A stretch of DNA of 64,000 nucleotides from Streptomyces harbinensis (GTDB lineage Bacteria > Actinomycetota > Actinomycetes > Streptomycetales > Streptomycetaceae): positions 1 through 64,000 of the forward strand of contig NZ_FPAB01000010.1 of the NCBI RefSeq assembly GCF_900116145.1, in the 5' to 3' direction. The position numbers and the translations under genes are program-made. The notes under the pieces are model-generated. The model was not told where the DNA came from and did no database searches. It worked only from the letters and a program-made list of their open reading frames with translations. This document shows, in pieces, positions 7,316 through 14,844 of this stretch; the stretch's first letter is position 1, and each line of letters starts with the position of its first letter.

Positions 7316-7373
7316 CGCAACTATCCAAGGTGCGGTCGGTTGTGCGAACGGAAGCGGAAGAGCGGGGTGCGGC

Positions 7374-7856
7374 ATGAGCCGGAAGATCGTCGAGGGCCGG
7401 ATGACGGCGGCGGCCACGGGGGAGATCACGCTGTTTCTCATCGGGATGCGGATCAACAGCTTCTGGCGGGTGCGCCACTGGTGGCCGGTGCTGATGGCCA
7501 TGCCCAGGATGCTCAGGGAGCTGTCGGCCGACCCGGACAGCGGGATGCTGGGGTACCGGCTGCTGCTGGGCGGGCCGCGGTTCGTCCAGGTCGTGCAGTA
7601 CTGGTCGTCCCACGAGCGGCTGCTGGCCTACGCCTCGGCGCCGGAGGGGGAGCACCGCCCGGCCTGGGCGGCGTTCAACCGGCGGATACGGCAGGGCCGG
7701 GGCCGGGTGGGCTTCTGGCACGAGACCTATGTGGTGCCGGCCGGCGCCCACGAGTCCATCTACCTGAACATGCCGGTGGGCGGCCTCGGCGCGGTCGGCG
7801 GGGTGGAGCCGGTGGCGCGGCGCGGTGAGCGGGCGGCGCAGCGGCTGGAGGTGTGA
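7374..7856 (+). CDS. DUF4188 family protein
   Basis: A 160-residue protein beginning MSRKIVEGRMTA with blocks FLIGMRIN, LMAMPRMLREL, QYWSSHERLLAYA and WHETYVV. This is the DUF4188 family, whose fold resembles antibiotic-biosynthesis/heme-degrading monooxygenases (dimeric alpha-beta barrels), though activity is unproven. ATG 7374 is chosen because the only upstream ATG (7308) falls inside the MerR palindrome. It is divergently paired with the MerR gene and is probably its target, perhaps induced by a small toxic compound. It ends 4 nt before the convergent ndgR stop. Confidence 0.85.
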   Translation: MSRKIVEGRMTAAATGEITLFLIGMRINSFWRVRHWWPVLMAMPRMLRELSADPDSGMLGYRLLLGGPRFVQVVQYWSSHERLLAYASAPEGEHRPAWAAFNRRIRQGRGRVGFWHETYVVPAGAHESIYLNMPVGGLGAVGGVEPVARRGERAAQRLEV

Positions 7857-7860
7857 GCGG

Positions 7861-8595
7861 TCAGTGACCGCCGCCGCGCCGCAGCGCCTCGGTGAGCCGG
7901 CCGGCGGCGTCGATCAGGGCCTGGGCGTGCATCCGGCCCGGGTGCCGGGTCAGCCGCTCGATCGGCCCGGAGACGGACACGGCCGCCACCACGCGGTTGG
8001 AGGGGCCGCGTACCGGGGCGGACACCGAGGCCACCCCCGGCTCCCGTTCGCCGATCGACTGGGCCCAGCCCCGGCGGCGTACCCCGGAGAGCGCGGTCGC
8101 GGTGAACCGGGCGCCCTGCAAGCCGTGGTGGAGCCGCTCCGGCTCCTCCCAGGCGAGCAGGATCTGGGCGGCCGAGCCGGCCTTCATCGGCAGGGTGGAG
8201 CCGACCGGCACGGTGTCCCGCAGGCCGGACAGCCGCTCGGCGGCGGCCACGCAGATGCGCATGTCGCCCTGGCGCCGGTAGAGCTGGGCGCTCTCCCCGG
8301 TCAGATCGCGCAGATGGGTCAGCACCGGCCCGGCCGCCGCCAGCAGCCGGTCCTCGCCGGCCGCCGCCGCCAGCTCCGCCAGCCGCGGACCCAGCACGAA
8401 GCGGCCCTGCATGTCCCGGGCCAGCAGCCGGTGGTGCTCCAGGGCCACCGCCATGCGGTGCGCGGTGGGCCTGGCCAGTCCCGTGGCCGACACCAGTCCG
8501 GCCAGCGTGGCGGGGCCGGACTCCAGCGCACCCAGTACCAGGGCCGCCTTGTCCAGTACGCCCACTCCGCTGGAGTCGCCACGTGAATTGTCCAT
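7861..8595 (-). CDS. ndgR: IclR-family regulator NdgR
   Basis: A 244-residue IclR protein with an N-terminal winged helix (VLDKAALVLGALESGPATL onward) and a C-terminal ligand-binding domain with ERLSGLRDTVPVGSTLP and KAGSAAQILLAWEEPE. It closely resembles Streptomyces NdgR, the amino-acid-dependent regulator that controls leuCD and other amino-acid genes. ATG 8595 gives the expected N-terminus MDNSRGDSSGVGVLDKAAL; longer frames lack conservation. It diverges from leuCD with a 21-bp palindrome just upstream of its start, consistent with autoregulation and leuCD control. Confidence 0.95.
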   Translation of the reverse strand: MDNSRGDSSGVGVLDKAALVLGALESGPATLAGLVSATGLARPTAHRMAVALEHHRLLARDMQGRFVLGPRLAELAAAAGEDRLLAAAGPVLTHLRDLTGESAQLYRRQGDMRICVAAAERLSGLRDTVPVGSTLPMKAGSAAQILLAWEEPERLHHGLQGARFTATALSGVRRRGWAQSIGEREPGVASVSAPVRGPSNRVVAAVSVSGPIERLTRHPGRMHAQALIDAAGRLTEALRRGGGH

Positions 8596-8607
8596 GCAAC
8601 GATACTC

Positions 8608-8628
8608 GCGTCTCACACTGTGAAACGC
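8608..8628. promoter_or_regulatory. Probable NdgR operator between ndgR and leuC
   Basis: A 21-bp palindrome with arms GCGTCTCACA (8608-8617) and TGTGAAACGC (8619-8628), with one mismatch, centred on C8618. It lies 13 nt upstream of the ndgR start and 120 nt upstream of leuC, the classic position of an IclR-family site serving both divergent promoters. Confidence 0.75.
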
Positions 8629-8747
8629 AAGTTCCTTTTTCCGGGGAAGACGCCACTCTGGACTGCCGGGGTCCGCAATGAGGTGGGCCCGGCCACCGTC
8701 CGGTACGCGGGGAGCGGACGGCGGCCACATGGAGCGGAGGGAATGCG

Positions 8748-10172
8748 ATGGGACGGACACTGGCGGAGAAAGTCTGGGACGACCATGTCGTCCGGCGTGC
8801 GGAGGGAGAGCCCGATCTGCTGTTCATCGATCTCCACCTCCTGCACGAGGTGACCAGTCCGCAGGCGTTCGACGGACTGCGCAAGAGCGGCCGGGCGGTG
8901 CGCCGCACCGACCTCACCATCGCCACCGAGGACCACAACACCCCCACCCTGGACATCGACAAGCCGATCGCCGACCCGGTCTCGCGCACCCAGCTGGAGA
9001 CCCTGCGCAAGAACTGCGCCGACTTCGGTGTCCGGCTGCACTCCCTGGGCGACGACGAGCAGGGCGTGGTGCACGTGGTCGGCCCGCAGCTGGGGCTCAC
9101 CCAGCCGGGCACCACGGTGGTCTGCGGCGACAGCCACACCTCCACCCACGGTGCCTTCGGCGCGCTGGCGTTCGGCATCGGCACCAGCCAGGTCGAGCAT
9201 GTGCTGGCCACCCAGACGCTGCCGATGGCGCCGTTCAAAACCATGGCGATCACCGTCGAGGGCGAGCTGCCCGACGGCGTCACCGCCAAGGACCTGATCC
9301 TGGCGATCATCGCCAGGATCGGCACCGGCGGCGGCCAGGGCTACGTCATCGAATACCGCGGCGAGGCCATCGAGAAGCTCTCGATGGAGGCCCGCATGAC
9401 CATCTGCAACATGTCGATCGAGGCCGGCGCCCGGGCCGGCATGATCGCCCCGGACGAGACCACGTTCGCCTATCTGCGCGGGCGCGACCACGCCCCGAGC
9501 GGCGCCGAGTGGGACGAGGCCGTCGCCTACTGGAAGACGCTGCGCACCGACGAGGACGCCGTCTTCGACCACGAGGTCGTCATCGACGCCGCCGCGCTGG
9601 CGCCGTTCGTCACCTGGGGCACCAACCCCGGGCAGGGCGCCCCGCTGTCGGCCGCCGTGCCCGACCCCGGGCAGTACACCGACCCCAGCGAGCGCCTCGC
9701 CGCCGAGAAGGCGCTGGAGTACATGGGCCTGACCGCCGGGACCCCGCTGCGCGACATCTCCGTGGACACCGTCTTCGTCGGCTCCTGCACCAACGGCCGC
9801 ATCGAGGATCTGCGCTCCGCCGCCGCCGTGCTCCAGGGGCGCAAGGTCGCCGACGGGGTGCGGATGCTGGTGGTGCCCGGCTCGGTCCGGGTGGCGCTGC
9901 AGGCCGTGCAGGAGGGCCTGGACAAGGTGTTCACCGAGGCGGGCGCCGAGTGGCGGCACGCCGGCTGTTCCATGTGTCTGGGCATGAACCCCGACCAGCT
10001 GGCCCCCGGTGAGCGCTCCGCCTCCACCTCCAACCGCAACTTCGAGGGCCGGCAGGGCAAGGGCGGCCGTACCCACCTGGTCTCCCCGCAGGTGGCCGCC
10101 GCCACCGCGGTCACCGGCACCCTCGCGTCCCCGGCCGATCTGGCCGGCGTTCCCGTCCCCGTGGAGGTCTGA
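8748..10172 (+). CDS. leuC: 3-isopropylmalate dehydratase large subunit
   Basis: A 474-residue aconitase-superfamily protein that isomerises 2-isopropylmalate to 3-isopropylmalate in leucine synthesis with LeuD. It shows VVCGDSHTSTHGAFGALAFG (residues about 125-144), the [4Fe-4S] cysteine of VGSCTNGRIEDL and the CSMCLGMNPD motif with two more cluster ligands. The length is normal. ATG 8748 follows a GGAGGGA ribosome site. The leuD gene starts 3 nt after its stop, so the subunits are co-translated. Probably controlled by NdgR. Confidence 0.98.
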   Translation: MGRTLAEKVWDDHVVRRAEGEPDLLFIDLHLLHEVTSPQAFDGLRKSGRAVRRTDLTIATEDHNTPTLDIDKPIADPVSRTQLETLRKNCADFGVRLHSLGDDEQGVVHVVGPQLGLTQPGTTVVCGDSHTSTHGAFGALAFGIGTSQVEHVLATQTLPMAPFKTMAITVEGELPDGVTAKDLILAIIARIGTGGGQGYVIEYRGEAIEKLSMEARMTICNMSIEAGARAGMIAPDETTFAYLRGRDHAPSGAEWDEAVAYWKTLRTDEDAVFDHEVVIDAAALAPFVTWGTNPGQGAPLSAAVPDPGQYTDPSERLAAEKALEYMGLTAGTPLRDISVDTVFVGSCTNGRIEDLRSAAAVLQGRKVADGVRMLVVPGSVRVALQAVQEGLDKVFTEAGAEWRHAGCSMCLGMNPDQLAPGERSASTSNRNFEGRQGKGGRTHLVSPQVAAATAVTGTLASPADLAGVPVPVEV

Positions 10173-10175
10173 GCC

Positions 10176-10769
10176 ATGGAAGCATTCACCACCCACACCG
10201 GGCGGGCCGTGCCGCTGCGCCGCTCCAATGTCGACACCGACCAGATCATCCCGGCCCACTGGCTGAAGAAGGTCACCCGGGACGGCTTCGAGGACGGTCT
10301 GTTCGAGGCCTGGCGCAAGGACCCGGAGTTCGTCCTCAACCGGCCGGAACACTCCGGCGCCACCGTGCTGGTGGCGGGCCCGGACTTCGGCACCGGCTCC
10401 TCCCGCGAGCACGCCGTGTGGGCCCTGCAGAACTACGGCTTCAAGACGGTGATCTCCTCCCGCTTCGCCGACATCTTCCGGGGCAACTCGCTCAAGAACG
10501 GCCTGCTGACGGTCGTGCTCCCGCAGGAGACCGTCGAGGCGCTGTGGCAGCTCACCGAGTCCGACCCGGCCGCCGCCGTCACCGTCGACCTCGTCACCCG
10601 CACCGTGACGGCCGAGGGGGTCGAGGCCGCGTTCGAGCTGGACGAGAACGCCCGCTGGCGGCTGCTCGAAGGTCTCGACGACATCAGCATCACGCTGCAG
10701 AACGAGGACGCCATCGCCGCCTTCGAAGCGCGCCGTCCCGCCCACAAGCCGCGCACGCTGACGCACTGA
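10176..10769 (+). CDS. leuD: 3-isopropylmalate dehydratase small subunit
   Basis: A 197-residue swivel-domain subunit. N-terminal RRSNVDTDQIIPAHWLKKV and the GPDFGTGSSREHAVWAL block that binds substrate are both present. It immediately follows leuC and forms the LeuCD heterodimer that catalyses the second step of leucine synthesis. Confidence 0.98.
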   Translation: MEAFTTHTGRAVPLRRSNVDTDQIIPAHWLKKVTRDGFEDGLFEAWRKDPEFVLNRPEHSGATVLVAGPDFGTGSSREHAVWALQNYGFKTVISSRFADIFRGNSLKNGLLTVVLPQETVEALWQLTESDPAAAVTVDLVTRTVTAEGVEAAFELDENARWRLLEGLDDISITLQNEDAIAAFEARRPAHKPRTLTH

Positions 10770-10812
10770 ACCGCCCTCCCCTCGGGCGCCGTTGACCAGC
10801 GCCCGTACCCGC

Positions 10813-10844
10813 CCGCCCCCGACCGGCCCTCCGGACGGGGGCGG
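10813..10844 (+). terminator. Terminator after leuCD
   Basis: CCGCCCCCG (10813-10821) and CGGGGGCGG (10836-10844) form a perfect 9-bp stem with a 14-nt loop, 44 nt after the leuD stop. No T-tract. Confidence 0.7.
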
Positions 10845-10932
10845 TGGCGTGTGACGGCCCGAACGACCCCGCAGGACACGGCTATTGGGACCTTACCGGG
10901 CGAGAGCGGATGCAAGGTGGCACAATCGGCGT

Positions 10933-11187
10933 ATGGAACGCGACGGTCAACCTGAGCTGTACGACCTCGTCGCCGCTCGGCTGAAAGAGGCGCACCGTGC
11001 GGTGCGTACCGCACAAGTGCCCGAGCCCGTACGGCAGGCCCTCACCCGGAAGCTGCTGGTGATCACGGCGGCGGCCAAGCAGGACCTGCCCGCCGCCGCC
11101 CGCCGCCTGGAGCGGCTGATCGTGGACGTCGACGCCGGGCGCGTCCCGCCCGATCCACCGGCCCCGCGCCGCGATGGAACCGCGTGA
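10933..11187 (+). CDS. Small conserved helical protein upstream of hupS
   Basis: An 84-residue Arg/Ala-rich protein starting MERDGQPELYDLVAARLKEA. It is highly charged and predicted helical, with no Cys, no membrane segment and a proline-rich tail VPPDPPAPRRDGTA. The gene sits between leuD and hupS, a place where Streptomyces genomes usually carry a short conserved hypothetical gene. ATG 10933 is the only start leaving the conserved-looking part intact. I do not recognise a function. Confidence 0.8.
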   Translation: MERDGQPELYDLVAARLKEAHRAVRTAQVPEPVRQALTRKLLVITAAAKQDLPAAARRLERLIVDVDAGRVPPDPPAPRRDGTA

Positions 11188-11232
11188 TGGTCGAGTTCGT
11201 TGCGACACAAGGGTGATTCGCCCGTTTCACGT

Positions 11233-11261
11233 TTGATTTGCGGAATATATCTGCCTAACGT
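11233..11261 (+). promoter_or_regulatory. Probable hupS promoter
   Basis: TTGATT (11233-11238) and TAACGT (11256-11261) with a 17-nt spacer in an unusually AT-rich stretch, 52 nt before the hupS start. This is a good housekeeping-type promoter match. Confidence 0.65.
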
Positions 11262-11312
11262 GCGAAAAAGCTTGAACACATTCGTTCCAGCCATGCCTGC
11301 GAAGGGGAAGAC

Positions 11313-11885
11313 GTGAACAAGGCGCAGCTCGTAGAAGCGATTGCAGACAAGCTCGGCGGCCGCCAGCAGGCCGCGGACGCGGTGGACATCGTTCTCGATG
11401 CCATCATCCGGGCTGTGGTGGCCGGGGAGCGGGTCTCGGTGACCGGTTTCGGGTCGTTCGAGAAGGTCAACCGCCCCGCCCGCTACGCGCGCAATCCGCA
11501 GACGGGCGAGCGGGTCCGGGTCAAGAAGACCTCCGTCCCCCGGTTCCGGGCGGGCCAGGGTTTCAAGGACCTGGTGGCCGGTACCAAGAAGCTCCCGAAG
11601 AACGACGTCGCCGTGAAGAAGGCCCCCAAGGGCAGCCTCTCCGGTGGCACCACCACCAAGAAGGCCGCCGCGAAGAAGGCCACCGCCAAGAAGACCACCG
11701 CGAAGAAGGCGACCACCGCCAAGAAGACCACCGCGAGGAAGGCCACCACCAAGAAGGCCGCCACCGCCAAGAAGGCCACGGCGAAGAAGGCCCCGGCCAA
11801 GAAGACCACCGCCAAGAAGGCTCCGGCCAAGCGGGCCTCGGCCCGCAAGACCACCGCCAAGAAGGCCACCGCGCGCCGCGGGTGA
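11313..11885 (+). CDS. hupS: Two-domain nucleoid protein HupS (HU with lysine-rich tail)
   Basis: A 190-residue protein from GTG 11313. Residues 1-90 form an HU fold (MNKAQLVEAIADKLGGRQQA, then VSVTGFGSFEKVNRPARYARNP with the DNA-intercalating beta arm). Residues from about 100 are a histone-H1-like tail of KKA/TAKK repeats ending in ARKTTAKKATARRG. Streptomyces HupS has this architecture and compacts the nucleoid during sporulation. The tail makes the DNA internally repetitive over about 250 bp, a likely place for slippage between strains. Confidence 0.97.
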   Translation: MNKAQLVEAIADKLGGRQQAADAVDIVLDAIIRAVVAGERVSVTGFGSFEKVNRPARYARNPQTGERVRVKKTSVPRFRAGQGFKDLVAGTKKLPKNDVAVKKAPKGSLSGGTTTKKAAAKKATAKKTTAKKATTAKKTTARKATTKKAATAKKATAKKAPAKKTTAKKAPAKRASARKTTAKKATARRG

Positions 11886-11910
11886 ACTGCGGCAGCGAAG
11901 CCACCGTCCC

Positions 11911-11947
11911 GCGGGCCGGACTCCCCACACCGGGGAGCCCGGCCCGC
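11911..11947. terminator. Terminator after hupS
   Basis: GCGGGCCGGACTCCCC pairs with GGGGAGCCCGGCCCGC, one mismatch, around the loop ACACC. It starts 26 nt after the hupS stop. Confidence 0.85.
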
Positions 11948-11986
11948 GCGCGTGTGCCCGCCCCGGCGCCGCACTACGATGCCCGC

Positions 11987-12190
11987 ATGCAGGCCACCGC
12001 GTACACCTTCGACGCCGACACCCGCAGCGGCAGCGTGCTGCTGGACGACGGCACCCCTGTCGACTTCGGCCCCGACGCCTTCGCCGCCGGCGGACTGCTG
12101 CTGCTCCGGCCCGGTCAGCGGGTCCGCATCGAGACCGCCAACGGCACCCCGGCCGGCCCTATCACCCTGGTGACACTCCAGACACTGTGA
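11987..12190 (+). CDS. Small beta-rich conserved protein
   Basis: A 67-residue protein (MQATAYTFDADTRSGSVLLD at its start) with alternating beta-strand pattern, DDGTPVDFG and LRPGQRVRIET, resembling small OB/cold-shock-like barrels seen beside hupS and cofC in Streptomyces. The function is unknown. The last 29 nt overlap, on the opposite strand, the end of the fbiD gene. The start ATG is secure because little precedes it in frame. Confidence 0.8.
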   Translation: MQATAYTFDADTRSGSVLLDDGTPVDFGPDAFAAGGLLLLRPGQRVRIETANGTPAGPITLVTLQTL

Positions 12191-12824
12191 CCCGGCGGAC
12201 CACGGACGCCGTACGCGGGCCCACCCCCAGCGCCAGCGCCCGCCGCAGATCCGCCCCGGTGTCCACGTCCTGCCGCACGCTCTCCACCCCGGGCAGCGCC
12301 AGCTCCACCGCCCCCGAGTCCCGGTGCCGCGCACGCGACGCCCCCTCGAACGCCGGGGCCAGCGCCGCCTCCTCCCGCGCCGTCAGCACCGTGGTGCCCA
12401 CCCCCGCCGCGTCCGCCACGAACGCCCGCGGATGCGCCGCCGCCGCCGCGAGCACCCGCGCCAGCTCCGCCGGCCGCAGCGCGGGCAGATCGGCGCCCAG
12501 CGCCGCCACCGCCGCCGGACCCCACCGCCGTCGCCGCACCACCTCCGCACCGTGCGCCAGCGCCGCGTTCAGCCCGCCGCGCGCCACATCCGGCACCACC
12601 TGCGCCCCCAGCCGCGCCAGCCGCCGCCCGGCCACCGGATCATCCGTGACAACCGCCACATCCCGTACCGCGGGGCACGCCAGCGCCGCCGCCACGGTGT
12701 CCTCGGCGAACGCCAGCACCAGCCCCGCCCGGCCCTCCCCGGCGGCCACCGCCACCAGCCGGCTCTTCGCCCGCGCCAGCGGCTTCAGCGGCACGATCAG
12801 CGACCATCCGGCCTGCTGCGGCAT
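12162..12824 (-). CDS. fbiD: Phosphoenolpyruvate/2-phospho-L-lactate guanylyltransferase (F420 synthesis)
   Basis: A 220-residue CofC/FbiD nucleotidyltransferase. The N-terminus SLIVPLKPLARAKSRL is the nucleotide-binding loop, with VTDDP near residue 60, GLNAALAHG near 85 and ALGADLPALRP near 108, all typical of the family. Actinobacterial members guanylate phosphoenolpyruvate in the first dedicated step towards the deazaflavin cofactor F420. ATG 12824 gives a normal length; the reading frame continues upstream but without family sequence. It stands alone, with fbiA/B/C not in the window. Confidence 0.92.
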   Translation of the reverse strand: MPQQAGWSLIVPLKPLARAKSRLVAVAAGEGRAGLVLAFAEDTVAAALACPAVRDVAVVTDDPVAGRRLARLGAQVVPDVARGGLNAALAHGAEVVRRRRWGPAAVAALGADLPALRPAELARVLAAAAAHPRAFVADAAGVGTTVLTAREEAALAPAFEGASRARHRDSGAVELALPGVESVRQDVDTGADLRRALALGVGPRTASVVRRVTVSGVSPG

Positions 12825-13010
12825 CACGTTCCCCTCCCGGTTGAGGATGTCCGCCCAGTCTGCCTCCCCGCGCCGGGCCCCGGGACGTAAGGTCACAGGA
12901 TGCCCACGGGGCCGCGAGGCCCCGCTGGACAGCCAAACCGCCTGGAGCGACACTTGTCCGGCGCTCCCGCAAGGCCGTGCCGGAGCAGTGCAAGAGGAGA
13001 TGGTGTCCGA

Positions 13011-13811
13011 GTGTCCCGCCGCAGAATCGGCCTCTATTACCGATGCGCCGCGTTTCTGGTAAAACCCCCGATGCTGATCCTGTTCAAGCGGGACTGGCGG
13101 GGCCAGGAAAACATTCCGGACCACGGCGGATTCATCACCGCCGTGAATCACAACTCCTACCTCGACCCGCTCTCCTACGCCCACTTCCAGTACAACACCG
13201 GACGCGTTCCGCGCTTCCTCGCCAAGGTCGGCCTCTTCAAGAGCGGCTTCGTCGGATTCATGATGCGCGGCACCGGCCAGATCCCCGTCTACCGGGAGAC
13301 CTCCGACGCCGCCGGCGCCTTCCGCGCCGCGGTCGAGGCCGTCAACAAGGGCGAGTGCGTCGCCTTCTACCCCGAGGGCACCCTCACCCGCGACCCGGAC
13401 CTGTGGCCCATGAGCGGCAAGACCGGCGCCGCCCGGGTGGCCCTGCTCACCCGCGCCCCGGTGATCCCGGTGGCCCAGTGGGGCGCCCACGAGGCGGTGC
13501 CGCCCTACGCGAAGGAACACAAGTTCCGGCTCTTCCCGCGCAAGACCCTCACCGTGGTGGCCGGCCCCCCGGTCGACCTGAGCGACCTGTACGAGAGCGA
13601 ACCCTCCGCCGAGGTGCTGCGCGTCGCCACCGAGCGCATCATGGACGCCGTCACCGCACAGCTCGCCGACATCCGCCACGAGCAGCCGCCGGCCCAGCGC
13701 TACGTACTCGAACGGGAGCGTACGGCGCGCCCCGCCGCCCGGCCGGACGCCGCCGACCGGACCCCCGCCCCGCTCCCGCAGAGCCAGGACGTCAAGGAGA
13801 TCAGCGAGTGA
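13011..13811 (+). CDS. plsC: 1-acyl-sn-glycerol-3-phosphate acyltransferase
   Basis: A 266-residue membrane-associated acyltransferase of phospholipid synthesis. It contains the catalytic NHxxxxD box as VNHNSYLD near residues 46-53, the acyl-acceptor motif YPEGTLT near 121-127, and RGTGQIPVYRE. GTG 13011 is chosen because GAGGAGA lies 10 nt upstream and the product starts MSRRRIGLYYRCAAF as expected. A basic, proline-rich tail of about 40 residues follows the domain. The stop overlaps gpsA by 4 nt, joining two steps of glycerolipid synthesis. Confidence 0.94.
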   Translation: MSRRRIGLYYRCAAFLVKPPMLILFKRDWRGQENIPDHGGFITAVNHNSYLDPLSYAHFQYNTGRVPRFLAKVGLFKSGFVGFMMRGTGQIPVYRETSDAAGAFRAAVEAVNKGECVAFYPEGTLTRDPDLWPMSGKTGAARVALLTRAPVIPVAQWGAHEAVPPYAKEHKFRLFPRKTLTVVAGPPVDLSDLYESEPSAEVLRVATERIMDAVTAQLADIRHEQPPAQRYVLERERTARPAARPDAADRTPAPLPQSQDVKEISE

Positions 13812-14809
13812 CGCGCGTCGCCGTGTTCGGCAACGGTTCCTGGGGGACCGCCTTCGCCATGGTGCTGGCCGACGCCGGGGCACAGGTCTCGCTGTGGGGC
13901 CGCCGCGCCGCCCTCGCCGAGACCATCAACAGCACCCGCGTCAACCCCGACTACCTGCCCGGCATCCGGCTGCCGGACGGCGTGCACGCCACCGCCGACC
14001 CGGCGCGGGCCGCCGAGGGCGCCGAGTTCGCGGTGCTCGCCGTCCCCTCGCAGACGCTGCGCGAGAACCTCGCCGCCTGGACCCCGCTGCTGCCCGCCGA
14101 CACCGTACTGGTCTCCCTGATGAAGGGTGTGGAACTGGGCACCAGCAAGCGGATGAGCGAGGTCATCGCCGAGGTGACCGGCGCGGGTCCCGAACGGATC
14201 GCCGTGCTGTCCGGCCCCAACCTCGCCCGCGAGATCGCCGAACGCCAGCCGGCCGCCTCCGTCGTCGCCTGCCGCGACGAGGCCGTCGCCCGCCGCCTCC
14301 AGGCCGCCTGCCACACCGGGTACTTCCGCCCGTACACCAACACCGACGTGGTCGGCTGCGAACTCGGCGGCGCGGTCAAGAACGTCATCGCGCTCGCCGT
14401 GGGCATCGCCGGCGGCATGGGCCTGGGCGACAACGCCAAGGGCTCCCTCATCACCCGCGGCCTGGCCGAGACCACCCGGCTGGGCCTGGCGATGGGCGCC
14501 GACGCGCACACCTTCGCCGGACTCGCCGGCATGGGCGACCTGGTGGCCACCTGCTCCTCGCCGCTGTCCCGCAACAACACCTTCGGGACCAACCTCGGCC
14601 GCGGCATGACCCTGGAGGAGACCATCGCCGTCACCAAACAGACCGCCGAGGGCGTGAAATCGTGCCGCTCGGTACGGGATCTGGCGCGCCGCTACGATGT
14701 CGACATGCCGCTCACCGAAACCGTGGTCGGCATCGTCCACGAGGGCGTCCAGCCGGCCGCCGCGCTGAAAGAGCTGATGGCACGCAGCGCCAAGGCCGAG
14801 CTTCGCTGA
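13808..14809 (+). CDS. gpsA: Glycerol-3-phosphate dehydrogenase [NAD(P)+]
   Basis: A 333-residue enzyme that reduces dihydroxyacetone phosphate to glycerol 3-phosphate for lipid synthesis. The N-terminal Rossmann motif is VAVFGNGSWGTAFA, followed by VLSGPNLAREIA and the catalytic-domain ELGGAVKNVIALAVGIAGG with its conserved Lys. GTG 13808 overlaps the plsC stop by 4 nt. The length is standard. Confidence 0.97.
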   Translation: MTRVAVFGNGSWGTAFAMVLADAGAQVSLWGRRAALAETINSTRVNPDYLPGIRLPDGVHATADPARAAEGAEFAVLAVPSQTLRENLAAWTPLLPADTVLVSLMKGVELGTSKRMSEVIAEVTGAGPERIAVLSGPNLAREIAERQPAASVVACRDEAVARRLQAACHTGYFRPYTNTDVVGCELGGAVKNVIALAVGIAGGMGLGDNAKGSLITRGLAETTRLGLAMGADAHTFAGLAGMGDLVATCSSPLSRNNTFGTNLGRGMTLEETIAVTKQTAEGVKSCRSVRDLARRYDVDMPLTETVVGIVHEGVQPAAALKELMARSAKAELR

Positions 14810-14844
14810 CTCCCGGGCAGGTGTGCGAGTAGCCTCAAGGGGTT

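Noticed and set aside
7308..7373. ATG 7308 as the start of the DUF4188 protein
   Set aside because: It sits inside the MerR palindrome and has no ribosome site; ATG 7374 gives the family N-terminus.
11600..11880. Repeat-rich DNA in the hupS 3' end that could be mistaken for a CRISPR or tandem repeat
   Set aside because: The units are irregular KKA/TAKK codon repeats inside a single open frame; no fixed spacers or repeat length.
12825..13883. Long minus-strand extension of the fbiD frame
   Set aside because: It lies antisense to plsC and has no similarity to the CofC family; the family N-terminus starts at ATG 12824.
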